A stretch of DNA of 64,000 nt from Isoetes taiwanensis. Its lineage: Eukaryota; Streptophyta; Lycopodiopsida; Isoetales; Isoetaceae. The stretch is from positions 9,439,426 through 9,503,425 of the forward strand of contig JAJEKV010000036.1 in assembly GCA_021234155.1 (NCBI GenBank), given 5' to 3'. The notes beneath the pieces were generated by a model that had not been told where the DNA came from, ran no database searches, and worked only from the letters and a program-made list of their open reading frames with translations. Shown one piece after another: positions 23,588-34,395 of this stretch. A program made the translations under genes and the position numbers. Within the stretch, counting starts at the first letter, position 1. Each line of letters begins with the position of its first letter.

Positions 23588-24082
23588 CAGGGATAGGTTC
23601 AATATTGTATATGTTTCATACTCAATACATATTTTTCGAATGATACGGCACAAATTTGAAGTATAATACGTCAAAAATACGGCAAAAAAAAATTCGGCGT
23701 CGGGAATTTTTCGCGTAAGCGAAACAGAGGTTTCGCTTACGTGAAACTAATTTTTTTTTTTTATTTTTTTTAAATTTTTGCATAAGCGAAATAGTTTGTT
23801 TAAACTTTACACGAAACGATTTTAAGTAAAAAAAGGTTCCGCTTATGCGGAAAAAAAAATCCGATTTTTTTTTTTTTTTTTTTGAACTTTTCGGCGTAGT
23901 TTAAACCTTCATTTAAACTACGCCGGACGGTTCGCTTTATTGAGAAAATCCGAAAAAAAAAAAAAATTTCGAATTTTTTTTTTCCGGCCGGCGAGTGAAA
24001 AATACGTATTTTACCTAAAAATAGTATTTTTGGACTTTATACATCTAGAAAAATAATTTCGTACGTACAGAACCTATCCCTG
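23588..24082. mobile_element. hAT-like MITE, 495 bp, with internal hairpins
   Basis: CAGGGATAGGTTC at 23588-23600 pairs perfectly with GAACCTATCCCTG at 24070-24082. The flanks are ATTGTACC and ATTGTATC, an 8-bp target duplication with one mismatch. CAGGG ends and 8-bp duplications are hAT traits. The interior is built from A/T homopolymers and perfect hairpins: GCGTAAGCGAAAC..GTTTCGCTTACG near 23714-23742 and GGCGTAGTTTAAA..TTTAAACTACGCC near 23891-23925. No coding frame. Confidence 0.82.
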
Positions 24083-24083
24083 A

Positions 24084-24317
24084 TTGTATCACAAAAATAA
24101 ATTGTGTGTACCAGAGTCATCAGGAGTCAGGAAGTTGATACTCCATGACACACACAATAGCCCAATAGCCGGACACACAGGTTTTATGAAGATCTATTTT
24201 AAGATCAGAAGCAGCTACTTCTGGCCAGGCATGAAGAAGCAAATAGGCAGGTACATTCGAGAGTGCCAGCTATGTCAGCAGACGAAGGGGAACAACTCCG
24301 AATTCCTGGAGCTTTAG
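24084..24317 (+). pseudogene. Ty3/gypsy integrase zinc-binding (H2C2) fragment
   Basis: The 77-codon frame has the order HDTHNSPIAGHTGFMKIYFK, YFWPGMKKQIGRYIREC and QLCQQTKG. That is the HHCC zinc-binding domain at the start of Ty3/gypsy integrases. Nothing of the catalytic core follows. It is a stand-alone relic, on the opposite strand to the chromovirus at 15.8-19.4 kb. Confidence 0.8.
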
Positions 24318-25705
24318 AGCCATTGCCTGTGCCGAATGCGAAATGACTTACAACAAAGGAGCATGCTCAGGTTAAAGCTCCGTAAACATACATTGCCAGA
24401 ATATCATCTAATTCTTTGTTAAGCATATGCCTCGTTCCAATATAGAATCCATTCAAAATAAAGTCTTGCATTCAAGTTAGATGCATGCAAACAAACTCTG
24501 AAATAGGCAAGAAAATGCAAACATCAGTTGGAAAATAATGCAACCTGTACCTAATAAACAACCAGCATAATTTCAAACCAAGGGGCCCAAAATGAAGATC
24601 AAATTACACAATATATTACATCAGCAATCAAAATATTCAAAGTATGTTGCAAGAGCTCAGTTTAAGCAATGCTAGACGTGAAGAAAAACTTGAAAGAAAA
24701 TCAGCTAAAGCCATACTCCTGCATGCAATGCCTAGATCTTGGCATGGAAGAAGCTAGAAAATACTCTTTTGATGACATGGGAGAAGTAGATATTTCATAT
24801 TCGATGAGATAAACAGAATTCAGACCATGTCATGAACTCTAGTACTTACAAAACATTTGGCTGCCGCTGCACACTGAGTGGAGACCAATATGAACGCTTT
24901 AAGAACTTGAGCAAACGAAATTGTAAATTACACGTCCAAACCCAGTTGTTTCTCACAGGGTAACTCGATCGAACTGAAATTACACTCAAGAAAAGATAGA
25001 CTGATATTAGACATAAGAACCCTGGATTTTGGTACTCACAAAAACGTTTCTTATCATGATGACATAGAAATCAACATGCAGAAATTGTCCTTGATCTTTG
25101 GCAGCGGGAAGTTCTAGTCCAAATAGATATTTATAAAACTTTACAGAAAGATGTCAAAGCCAAATTTAGTTGCTCTAAATGCAACTGGATAACTGCCATA
25201 TACCGGCAAAGAAATCTGCAGATAACAAAACTCTGTAGAATATCAAAGTGTTGTCTCTAGCTGAGGGGTTCCAGCAATAATTTTCTACATAGAAACATGG
25301 GGTCGTGGAGCATCAATAAATCACATATAAACCAGTAAGAAGTTTAAGCGTTTTATTTAAAATTGTTTACCTCTTGCAGCACATAGATAACTATTGATTT
25401 GTAGAATGTGCTGCTTTGCGAGATATAGTAAGCCCCCAAAAGAGAGATGTTGAAGCTAAATATAACTGCCTAAATGCAACTGGATAACGACCATATACTA
25501 CCAAATGGAATCTGCAGCCAACCAAACTTTGCAAAGAACAAATATCAGAACAATCTGGAAACATTCACGCCAGGTTCCGCTTGTCATACCCATTGTGGAT
25601 ACAAATAGATGCATGTACGGGATAGAAAGGGGGCAAAACACTGTATAAACATAATAAATTGATGAATATAAATAGCTTTGGAAGGTACCGTATTCAAGCG
25701 AATCC
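24318..25705. other. Non-genic stretch with a diverged repeat
   Basis: No coding frame is supported. Two blocks about 290 bp apart (near 25170 and 25460) share CTAAATGCAACTGGATAAC, CCATATAC and AATCTGCAG in order, so a local duplication has decayed here. Confidence 0.4.
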
Positions 25706-25985
25706 AGTGGCCGGAACTGCAAAATAGAGATGGATGTATCGATTTCCAAAATGATAAAATCCTCTGATGCTTTGCTGAGCAAGGATTCGTGCCACGACAA
25801 TCCTTTGACGCTCTGGTGGTGCAAGGATTCGTGGCACGGCATTACAGTGGCCGGAACTGCAAAATAGAGATGGATGCAGCTATTTCCAAAATGATAAAAT
25901 CCTCTGATGCTTTGCTGAGCAAGGATTCTTGCCACGACAATCCTTTGATGCTCTTGTGGTGCACGGATTCGTGGCACGGCATGCA
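25706..25985. repeat. Tandem duplication of a 140-bp unit with internal inverted repeat
   Basis: Unit 1 (25706-25845) and unit 2 (25846-25985) both read GTGGCCGGAACTGCAAAATA, then ATTTCCAAAATGATAAAATC, then an inverted pair: AAGGATTCGTGCCACGA and, about 25 bases on, AAGGATTCGTGGCACGGC. Only a handful of substitutions separate the two units. Both strands stay open through the repeat by chance. Confidence 0.85.
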
Positions 25986-26273
25986 TGCGCTTGAAAAGAA
26001 TTGGAACATAGAAATAGAAATAGGTTGAAAATTCCTAATCACATTCAAAAAGAAATAATTCTAGATTTTTGGAACATCGGCTACTCTTTCCGGCTGCCAA
26101 AACGTTTAGAACCTTAGAGAAATCACCTAGAAAGAATTCCAAAAACATTTTTTGCCAAATCAGAAAATCCCAAATTAACAAGGTTGATGCTAGTTGACTC
26201 TTGCATTTCATGCACAATTTAAATGTTTTATTTATTTCTTACTATCTTTCTTATTTGGATTGCAGGGTTTTGC

Positions 26274-27137
26274 ATGTCTGATCAAGAGGATGTTTTTTCT
26301 GTGCATGCCATTAGCAGCGTATTTGAGGCCTTCCATTTTGATATTGGATCAATTCTATTTGAAGAAGAGACATCAATTGAGCTGCGAAGGAAAGGGGTAT
26401 GGTTTTGGAAGCATATGTATTATCCAAAAGCTAACAAAGTAGTGGAAATTCCACTTCCTAATCTAGCTGAGATGGCTGCCTTTTTGCCAATAACTAGGAG
26501 GTTACTCATGTTAGAAAGCAGGAAGTTGTGGAGTGGTGTCTACTATGCTATGAAAGAAAGAGGTGGCATATGTGCACATGTAAAGCTGCAAATGTCAATT
26601 GACATATTTATTTCAATGTTTAGTTCATTGGATTGTGTGAGGAAGACAAAGAAAATGTTTACAATTACCTCTATTTCAGAAAAATCTTTGATATCACTTC
26701 TACCTGAGAATTGGTGGAGCAGATTGCACAAGGGTCCAGATAACAATGATATTGAGTGCAGGATCAGTAGAAAAACAATGCAATTTAAGTATTGCATAAG
26801 AAGGCAAACATTATACATCACATTCAAATATAGAAGATGGAGGCATGTGTCTGAAGGTTTGAAGTGGCATTGGGTTTCTCAAGACCAAGATGCAGAAGAT
26901 GGCACACACTCTGATGTAATACAGGTACCTATTGAAAAAGATGGACAGCTATTTAAGCTACTTCGTGTGGAGTGCGAATGGTCACTATTTGACCTCCGAC
27001 GGATCTTAGAAGTGGAAGGCGGCTTGAATTACTTCAAGTTTAGATTGAATGGAGTAAAGGTAGGGAAAAGAAGGGAGGAAACTGTAAAAGCTAAGGATTG
27101 TATGTCTCCTGCTGTAATTTCTGTGTTTGAATGTTAA
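26274..27137 (+). CDS. Unknown protein on one large exon, 287 residues
   Basis: A long open frame follows a good acceptor (ttggattgcag at 26255-26265); I chose the first ATG after it, giving MSDQEDVFSVHAISSVFEAF. No signal peptide or membrane segment is evident. The protein is mixed acidic-basic with Trp-rich patches (ELRRKGVWFWKHMYYP, ENWWSRLHKGPDN, YRRWRHVSEGLKWHW). It ends in a region (LFDLRRILEVEGGLNYFKFR) that could be a ubiquitin-like or effector-type small domain. I recognise no family. The acceptor means an upstream non-coding or coding exon probably exists. It may be a host gene or a TE-borne one. Confidence 0.45.
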   Translation: MSDQEDVFSVHAISSVFEAFHFDIGSILFEEETSIELRRKGVWFWKHMYYPKANKVVEIPLPNLAEMAAFLPITRRLLMLESRKLWSGVYYAMKERGGICAHVKLQMSIDIFISMFSSLDCVRKTKKMFTITSISEKSLISLLPENWWSRLHKGPDNNDIECRISRKTMQFKYCIRRQTLYITFKYRRWRHVSEGLKWHWVSQDQDAEDGTHSDVIQVPIEKDGQLFKLLRVECEWSLFDLRRILEVEGGLNYFKFRLNGVKVGKRREETVKAKDCMSPAVISVFEC

Positions 27138-28007
27138 TAATGTTAAATGGAAAAATAGAAAGGGTCCTAAGGCTAAGTTTGGGTTCAACTCCCAATTGAT
27201 CCTATTGGTGATCACTATTTAGTTTTCTTGTGTTGATATCAAAATTTATTGTGCAGATTTCATGTTCTAATCTATTGTTACAGCAAAGTCTGACCGCCAA
27301 TTGTGATGATCATGAATTTTGATGCTAAAGTTGCCTTTGTATGATGTTAAAGTTGCAAGATCCGCGCTGTGACAATGATCCTTATAGCTGTGGCAATATT
27401 ACTCCTGGGCCAGAATTGTCCATTTGCAGGGATTACAGCCCATTCCATATCCTTTCTGCGATAGAATTTTCAAACAAGATGGTCGTTTGAAGGAACATTT
27501 GAAGAGCAAGCATCCAGATGGAGGTGCAATCCAGGATACACAGGAAGCAGTTTTGGGATCTGCAGTTCATGCAACGGACATTTTGCCTGCAATATCAATC
27601 CAGAATGATCAGGTTCCCCAGCAGTCATCATATCCCGTGAAGACACCTAAGACTTTGCTTCATGAATGGTGCCAGAAAAATAATCGACCTTCAGCCAAAT
27701 TTATGCATGTTGGTGATCTAATTTTCTCTTACATATTAGTCTTGAATTTATAGAAACATTAAATAACACTTTTTTTTTCTCAAACGTGTAGGTCGAGATT
27801 GAGCAAGGTTTTCATTGCAGAGTCATTCTTCCTGATGCTAGGAAAAGAGAGGCGGATGTGATACTTTGGTACAGGGATCAGGCTGCTCCTACGTCACAGG
27901 AAGCTCAACATCGCGCTGCAATTGTAGCATTACATCATGTATTGGGAAACAGAAGGTATACTTTGGTCAATTTGCTTTCCTTGGTCAGACAAAGAGGAAG
28001 CTTTTGT

Positions 28008-28279
28008 GGTTTGGGTGCATATTCACACGGGGGGTGACTCCGGGCAACGAGAGATGTTGGATAGGCATATTCACCCCTTATTCCTTAATCTACACCGTAC
28101 GTAAAGTTCCTCGTTTGTGGGGTATGCAAGTACAAAATTTGCTATACTGTATAACAAGATTCGCAAAATACTATAAGATTTCAAGCGGAATACTATATGG
28201 TGTTGATTTTGTACGTGCAAAATACAATTATGAGGGCTCTCGCCCCCTCGTCACCCCCGTGTGAATATGCACCCAAACC
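28008..28279. mobile_element. MITE with 26-bp perfect terminal inverted repeats (copy 1)
   Basis: GGTTTGGGTGCATATTCACA (28008-) and its complement ending at 28279 form a 26-bp perfect inverted repeat. The same termini occur in the copy at 51.4-51.8 kb. Here the right arm continues outward (AAAGGGGGTTTAAGGGGGAT) into T- and G-rich decayed sequence to about 28460, while the left outer arm is missing. It lies in an intron of the helicase fragment. Confidence 0.8.
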
Positions 28280-29053
28280 AAAGGGGGTTTAAGGGGGATT
28301 TTAATTTAAATGTGTTGGACCCAATGGTTGTGTTAATTAATGTCAATGGTAGTTATGTGTTGGTTTTTAATGTCAATGGTTGTTATGTGTTGGGGGATTT
28401 AATTTTTATATGTTGGATGTTAATGGTTTGTGTTGCAAAGGCCTTAGGGACGTCCTCCCCTTAGCTTTGAGGCTTTCATCACCGTAGCTTTTGAATTTCA
28501 TCACAATAAAACAAATAGAACATAAGTAAAAGTTACCATAAAGATAGAGCAGATTGATCTCATTATTCTAAAAGTCATAAAGTTTGCAACACCCATACAC
28601 AAACATTTTTCAACCGAATTTAACAAAGACCTTTGGCCTCCATGGATTCTTGTGGTGAGAAACCAAAGTGGGAAACGTTTACGCTTGTTAGCACAAGGAT
28701 CTAGAAGCCTTGGAATTTGCTTAATAACCGCCTCAAAATCTAAAAATGCATGGTAATTTTTGCAAGCTTCATTCGAATGAGCCATAAAACAATATCCAAT
28801 AAGCGCAATCCTCAGATTAATCACCGGTAGGATGTGAAAGCCTACCACCAAACCCGGCCGGAAAATTGCTGTTTTAGCATAGATAACTTAACCAAACATA
28901 TCCATATCATACACTATCACAAAGATCTCGGAGAGAGCTTTCCAACGCAATAAAAATCATCTCAAACAGAGCTCTGGATCAAAAGTTATGATAAGAAATG
29001 TGTTGCCGGCGGGGAAACTGCACTACATGCGCCCTTCAAGCCCTTCATGTGCC

Positions 29054-29281
29054 CATTATGCACCACACATACAAAAAGAGGGCTTTTGTTGTGAGCCATT
29101 GGTTGTTGACCATTATGCACCACACGCACAAAAAAAGGGCTTTTGTTGTGAGCCATTAGTTGTTGCCCATTATGCACCACACACACAAAAAGAGGGCTTT
29201 TGTTGTGAGCCATTGGTTGTTGACCATTATGCACCACACGCACAAAAAAAGGGCTTTTGTTGTGAGCCATTGGTTGTTGAC
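29054..29281. repeat. Four tandem 57-bp units
   Basis: CATTATGCACCACAC starts units at 29054, 29111, 29168 and 29225, exactly 57 bp apart. Units 1 and 3 carry ACAAAAAGAGGGC, units 2 and 4 carry GCACAAAAAAAGGGC, so a 114-bp dimer was copied. As 57 is divisible by three, the array stays open and would read HYAPHTQKEGFCCEPLVVD repeatedly, but no gene context supports translation. Confidence 0.9.
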
Positions 29282-29446
29282 TATTGGAAAAAAAAAGGCT
29301 AAAATCAATGGCTCAGAAATGGTGCACTCTAGATGTACGCATTAGTACATCCATTTGAATACATCACGAAATCATAGGAAAACCTTAGTGAAAAGCGTAC
29401 AAAAACACAAAGAAAACCCCCTGTTATTATGCTACATATTAGTGCC
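29250..29446. repeat. Dispersed repeat, copy 1 (copy 2 at 53698-53893)
   Basis: From GGCTTTTGTTGTGAGCC through ATGGTGCACTCTAGATGTAC and GAAAAGCGTACAAAAACACA to TTATTATGCTACATATT the sequence matches 53698-53893 with few changes. The second copy has only one of the 57-bp units. Both sit between gene fragments and MITE copies. Confidence 0.8.
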
Positions 29447-30249
29447 AAATGCTGCTTCAAGTGTAGGATAAAGTGTTGTAGATCAACTGGCAGTTCCTTG
29501 CCTGCCAGGCTGCGTGCTTGGCATGGTTCATTGCTGTAAGATGGTTTTGTTATTTTTGCAGTAAATATGCAATTGAGGTTAGTTAAATATTTTTGAATTT
29601 ACTTGTGACATCTCCTTCATGTGCCGAAAGACTTAAATGTTGGACATTAACTGTAGCTTTCTAGTTGTGGTTACCTTGCTCAAGAGTTTCCTCCTTTCGA
29701 TGGGATCGGATCATTCCCCGATGAGTATCGGCGGCAATGGTACGAACCGGATGTTCTTGCGCGAAAAAAAGAAGCAAGATCGGCGGCGGGCATCTTAAAA
29801 GCAAAAAGCAAGTTCATACACCGAATTTGCAATGGTCTATATGAGTGAGAGCAATAGGCGGTTGGTTGAAGGCATCCTAAAGGAAGGGTCTGGTGGGTCT
29901 AATGGGGCTGGAACTCATGTGAAAGACCAAATCAACAGAAGATGTGAAGTAGAGTATGACAATTGCCAAGCCGAGAAAATTAGCTGCATATTTGAAAAGG
30001 AGAGAGATATTTTGCAGGGTACATCAACTTCCAATATGTGTGCGCAGTTGTCACAACTGGGCTTTAAAGATTGTCATATAAAGGTGGCATTGGAAGTGGC
30101 AAACACGCTGTCCAGTGCTCTCGACTGGCTAGTCCTTAATGTCCCAGAGTGTGATCTTCCAGTGAATTTTGCTCCTGAACTAGCCAGACCCTCTTTTATT
30201 TTGAACGAGTGCCTTAGCTAATCGAAAAATTCTGGTAATATTGCCACAG

Positions 30250-30783
30250 CTAAAAGTTATATCTGCACTTATATCTGCTTTGATCCTTTTGGGTGTCGCC
30301 ATTCTTATTACTTACCTTGTTCTTAGACCTAGAATTCCCAGGTATATTGTGGAGGATTTACGGTTCAACAATGTAAACTTTACACAGGTAAATAACAGTT
30401 GTAGCTCTGATTATATGACTCTCAGGATGATTATTAGGCCATATAATCCTAACAAGCGGATGGGCGTTTATAATGACTATATGGCTACAGCAGTTTATTA
30501 TAAACAGGCTGAGCTAGGGAAGAATTACTCCTCTCCATTTTACTTAGGGTACAGAAGTGATGAACGGATCAGTTTGAATATTTCCGTTTCTTTGAATAGT
30601 TCTGATTGGCAAAGTGCAATTAACAGTAATAGTGTTCCTTTGAAAACTTTTTTGGCTGTCAAGGCTAGATTTAAGATAGGCAGCTGGAGAACATCTTGGG
30701 ACATATGGGTGTATGTAAATTGTGACATCATTGCTAGTTCTGGTGGACTTGTGCATAGAAGATGTGTGGAAACAAGGGATTAA
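30250..30783 (+). CDS. LEA_2 / NDR1-HIN1-like protein, one exon
   Basis: The frame after a ccacag acceptor starts LKVISALISALILLGVAILI, one membrane helix, then RIPRYIVEDLRFNNVNFTQV, the start of a LEA_2 domain with its IxDL pattern. MTLRMIIRPYNPNKRMGVYN matches the xNPNxxxxxxY core, and a small beta-rich domain runs to the stop at 30783. Proteins of this type (NHL family) sit in the plasma membrane with the LEA_2 domain outside or on the cell face, with roles in defence and stress. The N-terminal exon with the start codon is not visible; no ATG lies in frame before the acceptor. It starts only 28 bp after the helicase fragment ends, so it may be a captured piece. Confidence 0.65.
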   Translation, partial: LKVISALISALILLGVAILITYLVLRPRIPRYIVEDLRFNNVNFTQVNNSCSSDYMTLRMIIRPYNPNKRMGVYNDYMATAVYYKQAELGKNYSSPFYLGYRSDERISLNISVSLNSSDWQSAINSNSVPLKTFLAVKARFKIGSWRTSWDIWVYVNCDIIASSGGLVHRRCVETRD

Positions 30784-31060
30784 AGTGGTCTTTTGCGAAG
30801 TTTTTGTGCATCGTTTCCTTCTATTTCTGTGGTGAGCAAATTTTGATGGCAGATTCTTATGACAGCTCTCATCTCATGCATGTGTATGGTATGCATGTGT
30901 CTTGGATGTCTCCAAAGCATATTGCAACCGTTTCTAGCAAAACCAGATTTCACTTATTTCTGTCTTTTTGCACTTGCTTATCTTTCTGCTCTGGAAGGTT
31001 TAGTGCATAATAGTTGGTCATAGGTGGTTGCACCTAGTGTGTGTAATATGTTAGAAGATA

Positions 31061-31195
31061 TAAGTTACAGTCTGCACATAGTAAGTTACAGTCTGCAGAT
31101 AGTTATGTATTGCTTCATCTCAAGTACAACTTTACTGAAATTTAAGTTACAGTCTGCACATGGTAAGTTACAGTCTGCACATAGTTATGTATTGC
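31061..31195. repeat. Four-fold AAGTTACAGTCTGCA repeat
   Basis: TAAGTTACAGTCTGCACATA, and variants, occur in two pairs (31061-31105 and 31142-31186), each pair followed by GTTATGTATTGC. It is a pair-duplicated short tandem repeat with no gene in it. Confidence 0.8.
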
Positions 31196-31312
31196 AGACC
31201 AACCATTTTCTGAATAAAGTAAGTACAAACCTCCATTGATTACGAACTTGTCGAAGCAAATATATCCTACAAAAAACATGCATAATGTAAATAGACAACA
31301 CTAGAAGGCGTG

Positions 31313-34300
31313 CTAATGTACAAGATGCACACATACCATTGTCAGGTCAGCAGATTTATCTTCAATATATTTCTTGCCATATCTCTTTCTATTTAATCTC
31401 CATTTCCTTTGAGACTCTGCAGCAGATGATGGATGCCACGCATCACTACGCCTCTTCTTCATATTTTCCCTTATTAGTGATGCCAAAGAAGTCTCTTTAG
31501 CTGCCGATTCCTTTCTGGCTAATTTAGCAATAATTCTACGATAAAACCACTCTGACATTTGTTGCAAAGGGCTGGACATGTTTTGCCCACCTCCATGTGA
31601 AGTGCATCTAAAGTAAGCATTTTTAGCTTGTTTATGGCTCTTCTCCATTCCTTGTGTGCTCCAAATGCCTAAACTGCCATATTCCTTAGCAAACCAAGGT
31701 GCGTGTGCATAAAGTATATGAATATAATGCGTTACTTCTTTGTCCCCCCAAGCAGCTATAAATGCTTTTGTGAATGCCGTGACAGATGTCCACAAGTCCT
31801 CCTTGTCTTGCTCTGTAAACCTTTTCTTAATTAGAAGCTTGAAGAGAGGAAACAATGCATGCCATGCCTTCATCTTATTTTCATATGATTTTCCATTGGC
31901 AGTACGATCATCCTCTGCAGCTAGTAACTCTCTGTACCATTCCCATTTCCCCTTTGCCTTATTATCTACACTGGGAAGAAACTTCCTTGCCTTACATCCT
32001 CCCATGGATGGTTTTGATGGGACACTTTTATTCTTAGGATCTTCTACAATCTTGTAATTCCTTCCGTGGAGACCCATATCTGATAATACTTTCTCAATTG
32101 CTGCCAAACTATCCTTATCACCCTTCGAAGTTTTATTCCAGGCAAACAATATACTTAAATAAACCATTTTGTCCACTATCCTTAAGAATGCATGCAATGT
32201 ACATATGTGTACTTTTGTTAACTCAATTGGAAGAATAGGATCCAAGGAATTGTCCAAAAATTGACGAGAAGGAGCTGAATTTTGATCACAACACAATGTA
32301 CTCCTGTAAGTTTGCCCACTACCTTTGATTGCAGCCTTTCCAGTTTTAGAAGCTTTCTCTTGTGGTGTGAAGTTACAAAATGGGCATGCTTCAATTGTCT
32401 TTCCAGCGCCATGCTTCATATTATACATGCATTTTATTGTTTTTAAATCAGCAGCCAAATGCCATTCGATGTCATACTCACCATATCCGGGCACTTCAAG
32501 CTTCACGCCAATAGCATGTGAAGCTATTAGTGCAGGAATGGGTGTTTGATCGAAAACCCATTTTAAAATACTATGACACTCTTTGCTAACTTGGAATATA
32601 CCAATCCACCAAATGTGCTCTTCTGACTGCACAGAGAAATTCTCTTTTCCAGCACAAGCATCACTATCTAGAGCTCTGTTCATCAAAGTAATGGAGACCC
32701 GCTCATATTTTTCTCCTTTGATCATCTCCATCTCATCCAGCTTTATGACGACAACAAGCTTGCTACTCTCTTCAAGTTTTATATCATAATATCACACCAT
32801 AAGTCTGAGGACATTCTCAACATCGAGCCAACAATTGTTCCTCTTGCTTAGAATAAACTTCTTGGCAGTTTCTGAGGAATTTTTGCTTCTCTTCTTACTC
32901 TGATCCAAAGAATTCAGATCAATGCATGCATCAATGTGAATCATATCACCCAGCATTTCCTTGACCATTCTATTTTTGTCTGATCGACATGCCCATATTC
33001 TCGTCACATTAGGCAGCATAGACTTGCTAGACCCATATTTCTAGTAGCTACTTTCAAGGTCTTGAATAAATCTAAATAAGCTCTCCTGCTCACCCCAAAA
33101 TTATCGCACGATGTTTGCAGATTTTCAGCACTTATAGAATTGTGTAGGTCACCAATGACAACTTCAATCAACTCTTTTCTCAAATTATTAGCACCTGTAA
33201 AAGCTGCCCTTTGAGTATAATATGCAGATTTGATGGAGACAATATATCCTGAGACTTTCAAACTTGGGAAAGCAATGCATACCAATAAATGTGTCCTGCT
33301 TATCTATCTGAGTGTGTCTAGACCCATACTAAATGCATGCAGTCTTAATGTGAATGTGAAATGTTCTAGCTACGAGAATAGAAGAGAAAATACAAGCATA
33401 ACTTTAAAAATACCTGGAAGGTTGATTAGCCTCAAGATGTCTTCTTTCGTCGAAATCTTCTTTAAAAGTTCAGCTAAATATCCTTTATTTCTCTTGCTTT
33501 TTGAGCAAAATGTCTTGCTTTTTCTGCAAAGTGAAGGATCGACCAAGGTTTTAATGGCTGCAACCCTTTTCTTGGCTGCCCCACCGCCTGGAACTAATAG
33601 ATGGATTGGTTTACATGGTCTATGTCTTTCCCTTTGTCCAAGTGGTGTTTCCTTCAACCGTTTCAATCTTTGTTCTAACTTCTCATTCTCCTCAAGTAGG
33701 CGCTTAGCTTTCTGATTTTCTGATAGCAATTTCTGCTCTAATTTTGCTTGTGTGCCAGCACTATGATCCACTTGCTGTTGTAAGATGCTACAGGAATGTG
33801 ATAAATATGCATTCTGCTTAAGTAAACCATTGAAGTGACATTGAAGATGATGATAATTCGTTTGAAGCTGAGAGTTAATTGCTTGCAATTGTTGGTTCCT
33901 GCTTGCAATTAGCTCATTTGAAGATCCATGAGATAAGTTTTTGCAATATCCTAGAAGGCCTACATTCCTCATACCAATAAACTTGATCAGATCTGTGGAG
34001 CACTCAAATTCAGGCTGAAATTGATGGAGCGGATCTCTTGGATATAAATGTCCCTTGGCCCAAAGGTCAATATTGCGTGCACCTTGTGCCCTTAAAGCAT
34101 CTTCATCAATTACATGCCTTGTTTTAGTGACAGATTGGATAGGCCTAAATTCATCTGGCACCTCCACACGAAACTGATAAATCTTTTTGGGATTAACATT
34201 CTCTATAGTATAAGAAAATCAGAGTTAGAGAATAGAACCAACTTGTACAATTGATAGCCTACAAATTTATATCATCCTCTGGAATAGCTACCTAGCTAAA

Positions 34301-34395
34301 TAGTATATCTGATACGAAGTAAAAAATACTCATATTGTTGTGAACCAGTACAATTACGTACCTTTTCCAATCCCACAATTGATACGTGGCTTCAT
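31313..34395 (-). pseudogene. Large transposase-like gene of an unnamed family, about 950 codons, nearly intact
   Basis: Exon 1 (34395-34362) reads MKPRINCGIGK; exon 2 starts at 34202 and joins as ENVNPKKIYQFRVEVPDEF. A coiled coil follows (QLQTNYHHLQCHFNGLLKQN; KAKRLLEENEKLEQRLKRLK), then a Lys/Arg stretch. Exon 3 (from about 33258) has SLKVSGYIVSIKSAYYTQRA. Its frame shifts near 33030 and continues LPNVTRIWACRSDK; a TGA near 32790 splits ENVLRLMV from YYDIKLEESSKLVVVIKLDE. The long last part has a CPFCN zinc pair, HICTLHAFLRIVDKM, then THYIHILYAHAPWFAKEYGS and GMEKSHKQAKNAYFRCTSHG. Order and motifs resemble a family of transposase-like proteins in invertebrate genomes, but I cannot name it. 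Host role: none inferred. Confidence 0.6.

Larger units (their letters stand above)
27430..30221 (+). pseudogene. N-terminal exons of a DExH-box RNA helicase (DHX29/DHX57-like), truncated
   Basis: Exon at 27430 after tttgcag encodes a C2H2-like finger, PFCDRIFKQDGRLKEHLKSK, whose first Cys appears replaced by Tyr, then KTPKTLLHEWCQKNNRP. Exon at about 27793 after gtgtag gives FHCRVILPDARKREADVILW and QEAQHRAAIVALHHVLGNR, the double-stranded-RNA-binding-like module of plant DExH helicases. A further exon near 29662-30221 gives EYRRQWYEPDVLARKKEARS, a one-base frame shift near 29765, then a UBA-like segment: LSQLGFKDCHIKVALEVANT with SALDWLVLNVPECDLPVNF. The frame ends with a non-family tail at 30221. 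No helicase motifs (GKT, DExH) follow. Introns are kept, so this is a DNA-level fragment, not a retrocopy. A MITE and a 57-bp repeat array sit in its introns. Confidence 0.55.

Noticed and set aside
28501-28851. 116-codon minus frame (MVVGFHILPVINLRIALIGY..)
   Set aside because: No family resemblance, no splice context, and it sits between a MITE and a repeat array; not enough to call a gene.
29054-29281. CRISPR-like array
   Set aside because: Units are contiguous 57-bp tandem copies without unique spacers, in plant nuclear DNA.
31313-31345. C-terminal VCVHLVH tail of the 31.3 kb frame as a functional motif
   Set aside because: It lies past the last similar segment and may simply be read-through to the first stop.
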